Assembly (NCBI RefSeq): GCF_000166355.1
Contig: NC_014652.1
Location: forward strand, 2,706,677-2,770,676
Source: Caldicellulosiruptor hydrothermalis 108
GTDB lineage: Bacteria; Bacillota; Thermoanaerobacteria; Caldicellulosiruptorales; Caldicellulosiruptoraceae
DNA: 64,000 nucleotides
Direction of reading: 5' to 3'
The notes under the pieces are model-generated. The model saw nothing but the letters and a program-made list of their open reading frames with translations, did not search any database and had not been told where the DNA came from. The position numbers were made by a program, and so were the translations under genes. Below, piece by piece: positions 15,714 to 25,548 of the stretch (positions are counted from its first letter, which is position 1; every line of letters starts with the position of its first letter).

Positions 15714-18700
15714 GTTTACATCCCTCATAGTTCAGATAAAACCCTAAGTCTTTTCAAACGATAAGCAACCGTATCTTCGTTTACATCCCTCATAGTTCAG
15801 ATAAAACTGGTAGTTGTGAAGCTATGCATAGACTGCAAGCACTGCGTTTACATCCCTCATAGTTCAGATAAAACCGTTGGCAGAGATGAGAACGGTAAAC
15901 GTCGACAAAAAGTTTACATCCCTCATAGTTCAGATAAAACTTACGTCCTCTGCAGGTATTCTCAAGACCTCACCGTTGTTTACATCCCTCATAGTTCAGA
16001 TAAAACTTTGTCTCTGTAAATAAATCCTTTGTCTAATAGCCACGTTTACATCCCTCATAGTTCAGACAAAACTCGTCATCAACAACAAACTCAAATGTCA
16101 GCAACTGGTTTACATCCCTCATAGTTCAGATAAAACACAACACTACCAGAAGGTGCAGAAATCAAATTTTACAGTTTACATCCCTCATAGTTCAGATAAA
16201 ACCCATGCCTTCTATGAGAATTGGAATAGCTTGTGCTGCGTTTACATCCCTCATAGTTCAGATAAAACTGCTAACTGAAAACGGAGAGGTAAAGCTGTAT
16301 GATGTCGTTTACATCCCTCATAGTTCAGATAAAACCATAGCAGTCGCACAGGCAATCACTGGACTGATACAGTTTACATCCCTCATAGTTCAGATAAAAC
16401 TTTGGCGAAAGTTGTTCCAGCAAGCGGTGCGGTTATGTTTACATCCCTCATAGTTCAGATAAAACTAGCCTTGTATCACTCAGAACTGGTCAAAACAATG
16501 CAGTTTACATCCCTCATAGTTCAGATAAAACTCATCCATCTTAGCCTTCATGGATGGATGGAACATACGTTTACATCCCTCATAGTTCAGATAAAACTGC
16601 GCATGTATTAGCAAGAGCAATAAATAGATTTGGTTTACATCCCTCATAGTTCAGATAAAACCAATGCCTGTGCTTGAGCTTATAAATACAACAAATCAGT
16701 TTACATCCCTCATAGTTCAGATAAAACTGGAGTCTACAGAAAAGCAGGAACTAAAGCAATAGGGCGTTTACATCCCTCATAGTTCAGATAAAACCAGACT
16801 TTGCGATATGCAGCTCAGCTACACAGATTTGTTTACATCCCTCATAGTTCAGATAAAACTCAATTAAGAACATGGACAGCTAATTATGAAGTATTAGTTT
16901 ACATCCCTCATAGTTCAGATAAAACGAGAAGAGTATGTGATTACTTATAACTTTTTCCCTGTGTTTACATCCCTCATAGTTCAGATAAAACTAAGTCTGC
17001 CGTCTTTAATCATGTTATATACTGATGTTTACATCCCTCATAGTTCAGATAAAACTGATAAACAAGTTAAAACAAGGAGTGAAATTCAATCAGTTTACAT
17101 CCCTCATAGTTCAGATAAAACCTGCTGCATGAATGCCGTTGCGGTTTAACGTCCCGTCGTTTACATCCCTCATAGTTCAGATAAAACATAGAAATAAGCA
17201 GAACAGAATATAAAGCTTTGAAAGTTTACATCCCTCATAGTTCAGATAAAACATATTACATTAACTATAGACAGTTACAATTTTTCTAAGTTTACATCCC
17301 TCATAGTTCAGATAAAACCTGTTCATATCGTTGCAGCCTTTCAAGTTCGCTACTGTTTACATCCCTCATAGTTCAGATAAAACGAGGTGAGGCAAAATGA
17401 CATAAAAAAATAAGCCCGCGTTTACATCCCTCATAGTTCAGATAAAACTAAAACAATTTGTATATTTGTGAGATATAAATTGTAATGTTTACATCCCTCA
17501 TAGTTCAGATAAAACACTTCAGCATCTAAAAGGAATTCAGCTTCTGTAAACTTGTTTACATCCCTCATAGTTCAGATAAAACCACGGACGATGACTATGA
17601 AAACATAGCTTTATATCTTTGTTTACATCCCTCATAGTTCAGATAAAACTCTACGCTGCAAATGCGATTGGCGATGACACTACTCGTTTACATCCCTCAT
17701 AGTTCAGATAAAACCCAAATCAAAGAAGAAAGCATTGCTGAACTAAGTAGGTTTACATCCCTCATAGTTCAGATAAAACAAGGATTAAACGCTGTTTTAG
17801 CGCTCACTTCTGAACAGTTTACATCCCTCATAGTTCAGATAAAACAGACGCACCAAGACTTTTAAACAACACTTCAATGTTGTTTACATCCCTCATAGTT
17901 CAGATAAAACCTCCAAAGAAGTTCGCAAGTTTTATCTTGATGTCATCGTTTACATCCCTCATAGTTCAGATAAAACAAAGAAATAAAGAAAGCAGTTGAA
18001 AAGTTAACAAATAGTTTACATCCCTCATAGTTCAGATAAAACTTATAAATACTTTATTGACATAAGAATGGGGGCAAAGCGTTTACATCCCTCATAGTTC
18101 AGATAAAACACAGGACAGAAATCGAAACTGTGTTTAAAAAAGCAGGTTTACATCCCTCATAGTTCAGATAAAACTGCCTTTTGATGTTAAACATGACGCA
18201 GTAGAACCTTTGTTTACATCCCTCATAGTTCAGATAAAACCCATGATTGCTTTGCCAAATTTGCCTGTTTCGAAGCGGTTTACATCCCTCATAGTTCAGA
18301 TAAAACACGCAAGTAGCGCAACAATATATGATATACACCGCGTTTACATCCCTCATAGTTCAGATAAAACTAAAAATTGAAGTGAAGGGCATACAAGAAA
18401 CAGTTGATGTTTACATCCCTCATAGTTCAGATAAAACCTTTGTCTTCTCTGTACTTGTATGTTTGAATTTCTTTGAGTTTACATCCCTCATAGTTCAGAT
18501 AAAACTTTCCTTTTTCACTGCCGTTTGATGTTGCGTATTTGGTGTTTACATCCCTCATAGTTCAGATAAAACCGCTGAAAATTGAATACCTAAAGCATCT
18601 GCAGCTTTTTGTTTACATCCCTCATAGTTCAGATAAAACATACCAGCTCTGTTTAAAGGTGTCCAGTCAATGCTAGTTTACATCCCTCATAGTTCAGATA

Positions 18701-19031
18701 AAACTGCTTGGTACTACTAATCAGGATATTAATTTTATCAGTTTACATCCCTCATAGTTCAGATAAAACCGGAAATGAATATAATTAATCCAAATCTAAA
18801 ATTCAAGTTTACATCCCTCATAGTTCAGATAAAACGCCGCCGATGGTGCCGTGTCGCTGTAACAATGTGTCAGTTTACATCCCTCATAGTTCAGATAAAA
18901 CTGAAATACACAACAAATTATAATCTTAAAAAGCCTGGTTTACATCCCTCATAGTTCAGATAAAACTGGGAACACTTCAAACAAGCTTACAACACAGCAT
19001 ATGTTTACATCCCTCATAGTTCAGATAAAAC
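15714..19031 (-). CRISPR. CRISPR array 1: 51 repeats of 29 bp, 50 spacers
   Basis: On the plus strand the repeat starts GTTTACATCC and ends CAGATAAAAC, so in transcribed orientation it starts GTTTTATCTG and ends GATGTAAAC. Starts run 15714, 15779, 15846 ... 18938, 19003 with steps of 64-68 bp, so spacers are 35-39 bp. All copies are identical by eye except the sixth from the left (16044-16072), where CAGATAAAAC reads CAGACAAAAC. The leader is on the right, with a minus-strand promoter 42-70 bp from the last repeat. The near-perfect repeats suggest an active or recently active array. Short open frames across it are repeat artefacts. Confidence 0.97.
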
Positions 19032-19345
19032 CCACCAAATTTTAATAACTGAAAGGCTTTATCTTTACTATGATTTTATTAAATTTCGAAATCTCTGTCA
19101 ATATTAAGTTTTGCAGCAAAGGGGTGGTTGCGATTTGGCAAATTATTCTAAACAACTGTACGTTCCAGTTATATTAGCTTTTTTGAAATACTATAGTTGT
19201 TCTTAACCTTGCTGCAAAATGGTGTGTTATGAAAATAAAGATATATAATGTTTAATATGGTGGTATTTGTTATATTCTTTCAGATGTTTCATAAGCTAAT
19301 TTTAAAACTAACGCATAAACATAAATTTATTTTCCTCATAAATGC
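19032..19345 (-). promoter_or_regulatory. Leader of CRISPR array 1, with promoter
   Basis: AT-rich and without a gene. On the minus strand TTGACA (19096-19101), 17 bp, TAAAAT (19073-19078) would start RNA near 19066, about 35 bases before the first repeat. This fixes the array direction as leftward. Two copies of TTGCAGCAA, in opposite orientation (near 19112 and 19208, TTTTGCAGCAAAG and CTTGCTGCAAAA), enclose about 100 bp and could bind an integration or regulatory factor. Confidence 0.7.
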
Positions 19346-19347
19346 AG

Positions 19348-19372
19348 AAGCGGAGCACAGTGCGCTCCGCTT
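19348..19372. terminator. Hairpin terminator
   Basis: Stem AGCGGAGC / GCTCCGCT with a 7-base loop. The T-rich side (TTTCTATGTTTTTG) favours the plus strand; it also follows the stop of the leftward HicB-like fragment. Confidence 0.5.
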
Positions 19373-19373
19373 T

Positions 19374-19619
19374 CTATGTTTTTGTCTTTCTCACTCCGGT
19401 ATCTTCTGAAATTTTCAAGTCCTCTGAGATTACAGTGGGAACAATGTAAAGATGCTTCGACATTCTCAGCAAATCATTATCTCTACATCCTAAAGCATAT
19501 GAAATTAAATGCTGGATAAAAGAATTAAGACTGACACCTTCTTTTTTTGCCTCTTGAGAAAGTCGCTTGTGCAGCGACTTTGGGAAACGCGAAAGAAGTT
19601 GAAAACATAAGATTTCAAC
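19374..19619 (-). pseudogene. HicB-like ribbon-helix-helix fragment
   Basis: RFPKSLHKRLSQEAKKEGVS followed by LNSFIQHLISYALG is the C-terminal ribbon-helix-helix pattern of HicB-type antitoxins. No ATG, GTG or TTG starts this frame near the domain, no HicB N-terminal domain precedes it and no HicA toxin is adjacent. The bioY promoter occupies the sequence where its 5' end should be. It is most likely a truncated relic. Confidence 0.55.
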
Positions 19620-19625
19620 TCCCCC

Positions 19626-19690
19626 TTGACAGATGCAATAAATTGCTGATATATTCTTAGTAAACCATAATAAAATAAAAAGTTTACATT
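19626..19690 (+). promoter_or_regulatory. bioY promoter with BirA-type operator
   Basis: TTGACA at 19626-19631, 18 bp, TATATT at 19650-19655. Just downstream, TAGTAAACC (19658-19666) and AGTTTACAT (19681-19689) form a dyad with a 14-bp gap, the layout of the biotin repressor BirA operator in Firmicutes. Repression by biotin-loaded BirA is inferred. Confidence 0.6.
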
Positions 19691-19705
19691 TGGGAGGTAT
19701 AAAAA

Positions 19706-20260
19706 ATGGAAAATGCAAAGAGCACAAATACTACAAAGATGCTGGTTTTATCTGCTCTTTTTACAGCAATAGTTGCTGTGTGTGCGCAAGTTTCAATTCC
19801 GATTGGGCCTGTGCCATTTACACTGCAGGTTTTAGCAATTTTCCTGGCAAGCTTGATTCTGCCGCCAAAGTATGCTTTTTTGAGTCTTCTTGTGTATGAC
19901 CTTTTAGGGGCTGTTGGCGTGCCTGTGTTTGCTGGTTTTACAGGTGGTCTTTCTAAATTCGCAGGTCCAACCGGCGGATATCTGATGGCATTCCCAATCG
20001 CAGCGTTTGTTACAAGTTATATAAATGCAAAAAAGCCAATAAAAAATGAGGCAGCAAATGCCTCAGTGGCACTCATCTCTGGGCTTGCAATCATCTATGT
20101 CTTTGGATTTTTGTATCTGTCGTGGGCTGCGCATATGACACTTAAAAAAGCTTTTGCAGCAGGTGTTCTGCCATTTATAATCCCGGACATCATAAAACTT
20201 GCAATTGCATATTTGATTGCCCGCGCAGTAAAAAGTCGCAAAGTGCTGAATATCGCATAG
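19706..20260 (+). CDS. bioY: Biotin transporter substrate-binding subunit BioY
   Basis: 184 residues with about six membrane spans. VSIPIGPVPFTLQVLAIFLA near 31-50 and GLSKFAGPTGGYLMAFPIAA near 80-99 are the BioY signatures. BioY is the S component of an ECF-type vitamin importer, working alone or with shared EcfA/T. ATG with TTGGGAGGT 8 bp upstream. The last 71 bp overlap the 3' end of recD2 on the other strand. Confidence 0.95.
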   Translation: MENAKSTNTTKMLVLSALFTAIVAVCAQVSIPIGPVPFTLQVLAIFLASLILPPKYAFLSLLVYDLLGAVGVPVFAGFTGGLSKFAGPTGGYLMAFPIAAFVTSYINAKKPIKNEAANASVALISGLAIIYVFGFLYLSWAAHMTLKKAFAAGVLPFIIPDIIKLAIAYLIARAVKSRKVLNIA

Positions 20261-22415
20261 CTTCTTTCTGGTTTGCTATCATATACTCTAAGGCGCTTTT
20301 TTTACCCACCAGCACAACAAGTTCTTTTGCTCGTGTAACAGCAGTGTAAAGAAGGTTTCTTGTCATCAAAATGGGGTAGGTCTCAACAACCGGCATCACT
20401 ATGCACCTAAACTCTGAGCCCTGTGATTTGTGAACAGTCATGGCATATGCAAGCTCTAAGTCGTCAAGCAGCGAAAAGTCATAATACACAAGCTTTTCAT
20501 CGTCAAACAAAATCTCCAAAGCACCTTGAGACCTGTCGATATCCTTTACAACTCCAATGTCGCCGTTGAATATCCCTGTTGAGGCCCTGCCCTTCTCCTC
20601 TCCTTGTACAATCTCATATTCCAACGAATAGTTGTTTTTCACTTGCATGACCTTGTCGCCAACCCTGAACAGGTTTTCCTTGTAGGCATACTCCTTTTTA
20701 GATGGATGAGGTGGGTTGAGGTACTGCTGCAGCACGCGGTTTAGGTTGTACATTCCCACAATTCCCTTTTTGGAAGGACACAGAACCTGGATGTCTGTCA
20801 TCGGGTCGCACGAAAGATAGTTTGGAAGTTTTTTGGTCACAAGCTCAATTACAGTTTTTAAAATCTCTTCCTGAGAGTTTTTCTGGATAAAATAAAAATC
20901 GCTCTCCTTTTGAAGGTGTGGAAACTCACCTCTGTTTATCCTATGAGCGTTGAGAACTATAAAACTATTTTCGCTCTGGCGATACACCTCTGTCAAAGTT
21001 GTGCACGGCACAATCTGGCTTTTTATAAGGTCTTTTAAGACATTTCCTGCACCAACAGATGGAAGCTGGTCTTTGTCTCCAACAAGGACAATTCTTGTCG
21101 TCGGCTTTGTTGCAGCAAGAAGATAGTTCATAAGGAAACTGTCTACCATGCTCATTTCATCAACCACGATAGCATCGCATTTTAAGGGATTATTTGGTCC
21201 TCTTTGGAAAATAACATGTGTGTCTAAAACTGTCATCTCCAAAAGTCTGTGGATTGTTTTTGATTCTCTTTCACAGGCTGCCTGCATCCTCTTTGCAGCT
21301 CTTCCTGTTGGTGCGCAGAGAAAAACCTTTTTGCCTTCACCCTCAAAAATCTGAATGATACATTTTATGATTGTGGTCTTTCCTGTGCCAGGACCGCCTG
21401 TTATGATGCTAACACCTTGAGTCAGCGCCATCTTGATAGCTTTTTTCTGATTTGGCGAAAATGCAATACCGTTTTTTTCTTCAAAAGAAGAAATTTTTTC
21501 ATCTATATCAGCAATGTCATCATACTCTTTTAGCATTGACAGGATTTTGTCTGCTATATACCTTTCACACTCATAGTAGCCGTACAAAAACACCATCTCT
21601 TGAGAGTCAACTTCATCTTTCACAATTCTTCTTTCTTGAGCTAAAGCTTCAATTGCCTCTTCTATTTTTTCCACTGGAAGGTCAAGGGTTCTGATACAGA
21701 GCTGTTTGAGCTTATTTTCTGGCAGGCAGGTGTGCCCTTCGTTGTTTGCTGCCAATGTCAAAAGATTGAGTATTTTGGCAGATATTCTTCTTCTGTCATC
21801 CGGCATAACTCCCATATCAAGTGCAAGCCTGTCAACCTTTTTAAAGTCAAGCTCCGGGAATACATCCAAAAGAAAATATGGATTTTCCTGCAAAAGTGAC
21901 AGAGCAGAAAATCCATAAAGCTTAAAAAGTCGCATTGCGTGGTTCTGTGAAAACCCGTACTGTGAAAAGATTGACATGATATCTTTCAAAAATTTCTGGA
22001 ACGCAAACATGTTCCTTATCCGCTCAACCTTTTCAGGCGTCATGCCGCGAATACTCAAAAGCTTTTCTGGCTCTTCCTGCAAAATCCTTGCGGTGTCATC
22101 TCCAAAGGTATCAACAATCTTCTTTGCAGTCTTTTGCCCGATACCTTTTATCACTCCAGAGGAAAGATAAAGATATATCTCATCCTTTGTCTGTGGCAAT
22201 AGCTTTTCAAGGTAGCTTACTTTAAGTTGCTGACCATAAACAGGATGAACATAAAACTCACCGTACACGCTTACCTTTTCACCAATTGCTATATCAGGAA
22301 CTATCCCTACTGCTGTGAACACTTCATCGTTACAGATTATCTCAAACACTGTATAGTTGTTTTCCAAATTCCTGTAGATTATATCACTTACCATGCCCTG
22401 AATGTTTTGCTGCAT
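20190..22415 (-). CDS. recD2: ATP-dependent DNA helicase RecD2
   Basis: 741 residues. An N-terminal OB-like and helix-hairpin-helix region (GVIKGIGQKTAKKIVDTFGD near 89-108) is typical of the RecD2 branch without RecBC. Walker A GGPGTGKTT lies near 340-348, Walker B VVDEMSMVD near 424, and the C-terminal motif TVHKSQGSEF near 660. A 5'-3' helicase in DNA repair. Full length. Its C-terminal codons lie antisense to the end of bioY. Confidence 0.95.
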   Translation of the reverse strand: MQQNIQGMVSDIIYRNLENNYTVFEIICNDEVFTAVGIVPDIAIGEKVSVYGEFYVHPVYGQQLKVSYLEKLLPQTKDEIYLYLSSGVIKGIGQKTAKKIVDTFGDDTARILQEEPEKLLSIRGMTPEKVERIRNMFAFQKFLKDIMSIFSQYGFSQNHAMRLFKLYGFSALSLLQENPYFLLDVFPELDFKKVDRLALDMGVMPDDRRRISAKILNLLTLAANNEGHTCLPENKLKQLCIRTLDLPVEKIEEAIEALAQERRIVKDEVDSQEMVFLYGYYECERYIADKILSMLKEYDDIADIDEKISSFEEKNGIAFSPNQKKAIKMALTQGVSIITGGPGTGKTTIIKCIIQIFEGEGKKVFLCAPTGRAAKRMQAACERESKTIHRLLEMTVLDTHVIFQRGPNNPLKCDAIVVDEMSMVDSFLMNYLLAATKPTTRIVLVGDKDQLPSVGAGNVLKDLIKSQIVPCTTLTEVYRQSENSFIVLNAHRINRGEFPHLQKESDFYFIQKNSQEEILKTVIELVTKKLPNYLSCDPMTDIQVLCPSKKGIVGMYNLNRVLQQYLNPPHPSKKEYAYKENLFRVGDKVMQVKNNYSLEYEIVQGEEKGRASTGIFNGDIGVVKDIDRSQGALEILFDDEKLVYYDFSLLDDLELAYAMTVHKSQGSEFRCIVMPVVETYPILMTRNLLYTAVTRAKELVVLVGKKSALEYMIANQKEAMRYSALCDFLLRGQSNMQLQVL

Positions 22416-22464
22416 ATTTTCATTTCTTCCCCTTCAAAAATTGCGATTTGCCTGCTACATTATT

Positions 22465-23016
22465 TTACTCCAATCCGAACACATTCTCAAGCTCACACTC
22501 TTCTTTTATTTTAAGGGCACCCTGCGACCAGATACCCTGCAGATAGTCTGTTATGACAGAAGCAAGAGTTATCCTCTTTTTAAAGTACTTTGCAGAACCA
22601 AGACAGCTCAGAACTGCACCGCAGCGCAAAAGCATCTCAAAGTGGTCGTCTTTATCGTCAATTCTGAATATCTGGCTCATGTTTACATAACCAAAGATGG
22701 GGTCTGTTTTCACAACTGCTTTTCTTGTCTTCACAGGAATGAAGGTGGCATCCGGAAGAACAATGGGAAGAAGATTTTTCTGACCAATTCGCTGTGAGAT
22801 AAGCTTTTTGATTGCCTGGCAGTCTATTGCATAAAGTGAATATAGTTTTTTGGAAAAACTTCGAATTGACATTGGTACAATCTTCTTTTCGCCGCTCAAA
22901 AAAAGAATCAGCACACTATCACCATTTTCTGTGTAGTGTGGCACAAAATATATGATATCCTTTGGAATGCTGTTCATAAGTAATATCACCATCCTGAAAA
23001 AGGCTTTATTTTCCAT
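22465..23016 (-). CDS. Hypothetical protein with ComK-like layout
   Basis: 183 residues. From residue 20 on (IIYFVPHYTENGDSVLIL, then IDCQAIKKLISQRIGQKNLL, then PIVLPDATFIPV and FGYVNMSQI) the order of blocks recalls ComK-type competence regulators: an N-terminal beta segment, a helix after a Cys, a PI..... FxP strand pair and a final W/Y-x-N-xx-I. The match is by eye and weak. Starts at 22974 or 22980 with better Shine-Dalgarno context are possible. It reads toward recD2 with a 50-bp gap. Confidence 0.45.
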   Translation of the reverse strand: MENKAFFRMVILLMNSIPKDIIYFVPHYTENGDSVLILFLSGEKKIVPMSIRSFSKKLYSLYAIDCQAIKKLISQRIGQKNLLPIVLPDATFIPVKTRKAVVKTDPIFGYVNMSQIFRIDDKDDHFEMLLRCGAVLSCLGSAKYFKKRITLASVITDYLQGIWSQGALKIKEECELENVFGLE

Positions 23017-23061
23017 ATTTTTAAAAGTATATTTTTATTATACCGAACATTCTTTTGTATG

Positions 23062-23211
23062 TCAATTGTTTTTCATCTGCAAAATCTTTTCAGAAAGCTT
23101 GTCAATGCTGTCAGAGAGCTTGTCTATCTTGCTTTCAAACCTTGTGAGAAGATAGATGCAAAGCACAATCGGAAAGCCTATGTTGGCAATGTTGGCAATT
23201 ATATCTTGCAT
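23062..23211 (-). CDS. YvrJ family small membrane protein
   Basis: 49 residues. MQDIIANIANIGFPIVLCIY, then LLTRFESKIDKLSDSIDKLS, matches the YvrJ pattern: one membrane span ending in RFE, then a short amphipathic coil. Start ATG at 23209-23211 with GGGAGGTG 8 bp upstream. Third gene of a leftward group with DUF1659 and DUF2922 genes, an arrangement common in spore-forming Firmicutes. Function unknown. Confidence 0.8.
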   Translation of the reverse strand: MQDIIANIANIGFPIVLCIYLLTRFESKIDKLSDSIDKLSEKILQMKNN

Positions 23212-23322
23212 ATTTTTTCACCTCCCAGGTTGAGTTTGTTATGTACTTTTAAGAATTTTTTAAAAACATGCCGACCTGCCAAAACTCAAAAGGTCAGGTC
23301 GGCACGCTTTATCTTGTGCTTT

Positions 23323-23535
23323 TTATTGTCCGATTAAAGTGTTTACCTCTCTGTCAACAATTCTTGCTGATACCTTTTCAACAATCGGACTTGATGTTAC
23401 AAATATGTTCTTTTGAACAATCAAGTTCATCACGCTGTCAACCTCGGCAGCAGTAAGGTTTGGCTTTGGGTCGGGGATGGAAAGTCTGAAGTTTTTGCCG
23501 TTTTGAAGCTTGAATGTCAAAACCAGAGTAAGCAT
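23323..23535 (-). CDS. DUF2922 family protein
   Basis: 70 residues. LTLVLTFKLQNGKNFRLSIP followed by DPKPNLTAAEVDSVMNLIV is the DUF2922 pattern. Small beta-rich protein of unknown role, middle of the YvrJ/DUF2922/DUF1659 group; GAGGTGAAATAAG precedes the ATG. Confidence 0.85.
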   Translation of the reverse strand: MLTLVLTFKLQNGKNFRLSIPDPKPNLTAAEVDSVMNLIVQKNIFVTSSPIVEKVSARIVDREVNTLIGQ

Positions 23536-23591
23536 CCTTATTTCACCTCCTTTCTGCTATTTTTTGTGCTTTCAAAAGCTTGAAGCGTCAA

Positions 23592-23804
23592 TTAGTATAA
23601 AAGTTCAAAGTTGTTGCTTCTTATAATTGTGTACAGCGGCTTTGACTGAAGGCTTGCAATTGCTTGGCCAACCTGATACACATCCATATCTTGGGCTTCT
23701 GGCTTGATATCAAAAGAGAGTGTCTTGAGCCTTATTTTGCCAGTGGATGTCGTGCCGTTTTCAAGTTTGAGCTGCAATGAGCCTACAAGTGGTTTTGCTG
23801 CCAT
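23592..23804 (-). CDS. DUF1659 family protein
   Basis: 70 residues from the ATG at 23802-23804, with AGGAGGTG 8-10 bp upstream; a GTG two codons earlier is too close to it. LVGSLQLKLENGTTSTGKIR, then LKTLSFDIKPEA and a central DVYQVGQAIASLQ, fits DUF1659. First gene of the three-gene group. Function unknown. Confidence 0.85.
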   Translation of the reverse strand: MAAKPLVGSLQLKLENGTTSTGKIRLKTLSFDIKPEAQDMDVYQVGQAIASLQSKPLYTIIRSNNFELLY

Positions 23805-24012
23805 CTTCACTTCACCTCCTTTCTGCCTCTATTTTAAATTCTTGATAGGGGCATTTTCAAAAATTATTCGAACGTTTGTTTGTAAAATCTGAGTGATATT
23901 TTAAGCTAAATATCAATCAGATTGTTCTAAATCTCGCTTGGTTGTGAATAAATCTCAAAAAAATTTAAAATAATATCATCTTGAAGTTTTGTTTGCGGGG
24001 GTGCTTTGCAAA

Positions 24013-24471
24013 GTGAACATCAAAGATAAGAAAGCCTCTGAATACCAGGCACTTGTAAAGGCAAACGAGCCAAAGACAAACTCTTTTAAAAACTGCATCT
24101 TAGCATTCTTAGTTGGCGGGGCTATCTGTGATGTTGGTCAGGCGTTTTTGAATCTCTACAGCAGCTTTTTCCCAAAAGATGAGGCTCAAGTTCTCACATC
24201 CATCACCATGATATTTCTTGGGGCTTTTCTGACAGGCCTTGGAGTGTATGACAAAATTGGTGCTTTTGCAGGGGCAGGTTCTATTGTTCCCATCACAGGG
24301 TTTGCAAATTCTATTGTCTCGCCTGCAATTGAGTACAAAAAAGAGGGGTTTGTGTTTGGCGTTGGAAGCAAGATGTTTTTGATTGCAGGACCTGTTCTTG
24401 TATATGGAATTTCCACATCCATAATAGTAGGGCTTTTGTACTACCTTGTTAAAGTATTTCCTGGGATATGA
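24013..24471 (+). CDS. spoVAC: Stage V sporulation protein AC
   Basis: 152 residues from GTG at 24013, with GCGGGGGTG 9 bp upstream; longer starts lack a ribosome site. SFKNCILAFLVGGAICDVGQ near 27-46 and FAGAGSIVPITGFANSIVSP near 93-112 are SpoVAC signatures; about four membrane spans. It forms the dipicolinic acid channel in the spore inner membrane. TGAATA at 23945 with a partial -10 17 bp on may be a sigma-G promoter, weakly supported. First of spoVAC-AD-AE. Confidence 0.93.
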   Translation: MNIKDKKASEYQALVKANEPKTNSFKNCILAFLVGGAICDVGQAFLNLYSSFFPKDEAQVLTSITMIFLGAFLTGLGVYDKIGAFAGAGSIVPITGFANSIVSPAIEYKKEGFVFGVGSKMFLIAGPVLVYGISTSIIVGLLYYLVKVFPGI

Positions 24472-24490
24472 AAGTGAGGTAACCATCACA

Positions 24491-25501
24491 ATGAAGCTGG
24501 GAAGGTCAACATACAGATTTGAATCAAATGTGGCTATATCCGACTGCTTTACAGTTGTTGGAAAAAAAGAGGGACAGGGACCTCTTTCAATATATTTTGA
24601 CATGGTCATTGAAGATGAGTATGCAGGGCAAAAGTCTTGGGAGCTTGCAGAGGGAAAGCTTTTAAATATTGCCATTACAAAACTTGTGCAAAGGGTAGGG
24701 GAAAACCCAGATAACATAGACCTGATTTTAAGCGGTGACCTTTTAAACCAGCTGTCAAGCTCACACTTTGCTGCAAGGGATTTGGACATTCCGTTTGTGG
24801 GCTTGTACGGTGCATGTTCTACCTTTGCCCTGAGCATTGGGCTTGCCTCAATATTTGTTGATGGTGGTTTTGCAAAAAATGTAATTGCTGCGACATCCTC
24901 TCACTTTTGCTCTGCCGAAAAGCAGTTTAGATACCCTTTGGAGCTTGGTTGCCAGAGACCTCCAACATCCCAGTGGACTGTGACGGGAGCTGCTGCCTTT
25001 TTGATAAGACAAGAAGATAGTTTGCATTCCCCCAAAATTACACACTTTACAGTTGGCAGGATACTTGATTTTGGAATAAAAGACCCAAACAACATGGGAG
25101 CTGCAATGGCACCTGCTGCGTTCGACACTATTATGAGGCACTTTTCTGACACAAAGAGAAGTTTTGAATATTATGACATGATAATCACAGGTGATTTAGG
25201 GTATGTTGGAAGAAAGCTTCTTGAAGAGCTTTTCAAAAAGGAAGGGATAAAATTTTCTACTGAGCTTTTTGACTGTGGAATTTTGATGTTTGACCCAAAA
25301 ACTCAAAATACAGGCGCTGGAGCAAGCGGGTGCGCAGCCTCTGCCTGCGTGTTTGGTGGGTATCTTTATAAGCTTTTGCGTGAGCGAACATTTGAAAGGA
25401 TTTTGATTGTGCCAACTGGTGCTTTAATGTCGGCATCAACAGTTCAGCTTGGTGAAAGCATCCCTGTGATTGCCCATGCACTTGCCATTGAGATGATGTA
25501 G
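24491..25501 (+). CDS. spoVAD: Stage V sporulation protein AD
   Basis: 336 residues from the ATG at 24491, 20 bp after spoVAC; upstream in-frame codons lie inside spoVAC. MKLGRSTYRFESNVAISDCF opens a thiolase-like fold. VGLYGACSTFALSIGLAS near 100-117 and GAGASGCAASA near 274-284 are conserved. SpoVAD binds dipicolinic acid and is a soluble partner of the SpoVA channel. Confidence 0.95.
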   Translation: MKLGRSTYRFESNVAISDCFTVVGKKEGQGPLSIYFDMVIEDEYAGQKSWELAEGKLLNIAITKLVQRVGENPDNIDLILSGDLLNQLSSSHFAARDLDIPFVGLYGACSTFALSIGLASIFVDGGFAKNVIAATSSHFCSAEKQFRYPLELGCQRPPTSQWTVTGAAAFLIRQEDSLHSPKITHFTVGRILDFGIKDPNNMGAAMAPAAFDTIMRHFSDTKRSFEYYDMIITGDLGYVGRKLLEELFKKEGIKFSTELFDCGILMFDPKTQNTGAGASGCAASACVFGGYLYKLLRERTFERILIVPTGALMSASTVQLGESIPVIAHALAIEMM

Positions 25502-25548
25502 GAATTGCCTGCTTTTAAGATTTTTGCAAAAAGGAGTGATGGTAAAAA

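Noticed and set aside
15816..18528. Several open frames of 60-85 codons across array 1 with recurring peptides such as VYIPHSSDKT or FTSLIVQIKL
   Set aside because: They are translations of the CRISPR repeat in different frames, not genes.
15714..19031. Array 1 transcribed rightward with a leader on its left
   Set aside because: The consensus promoter (TTGACA-17-TAAAAT) is on the right and points left, and the only variant repeat is near the left end, where old repeats lie.
24109..25481. Long leftward open frames opposite spoVAC-spoVAD
   Set aside because: Shadow frames of well-recognised genes; no start signals.
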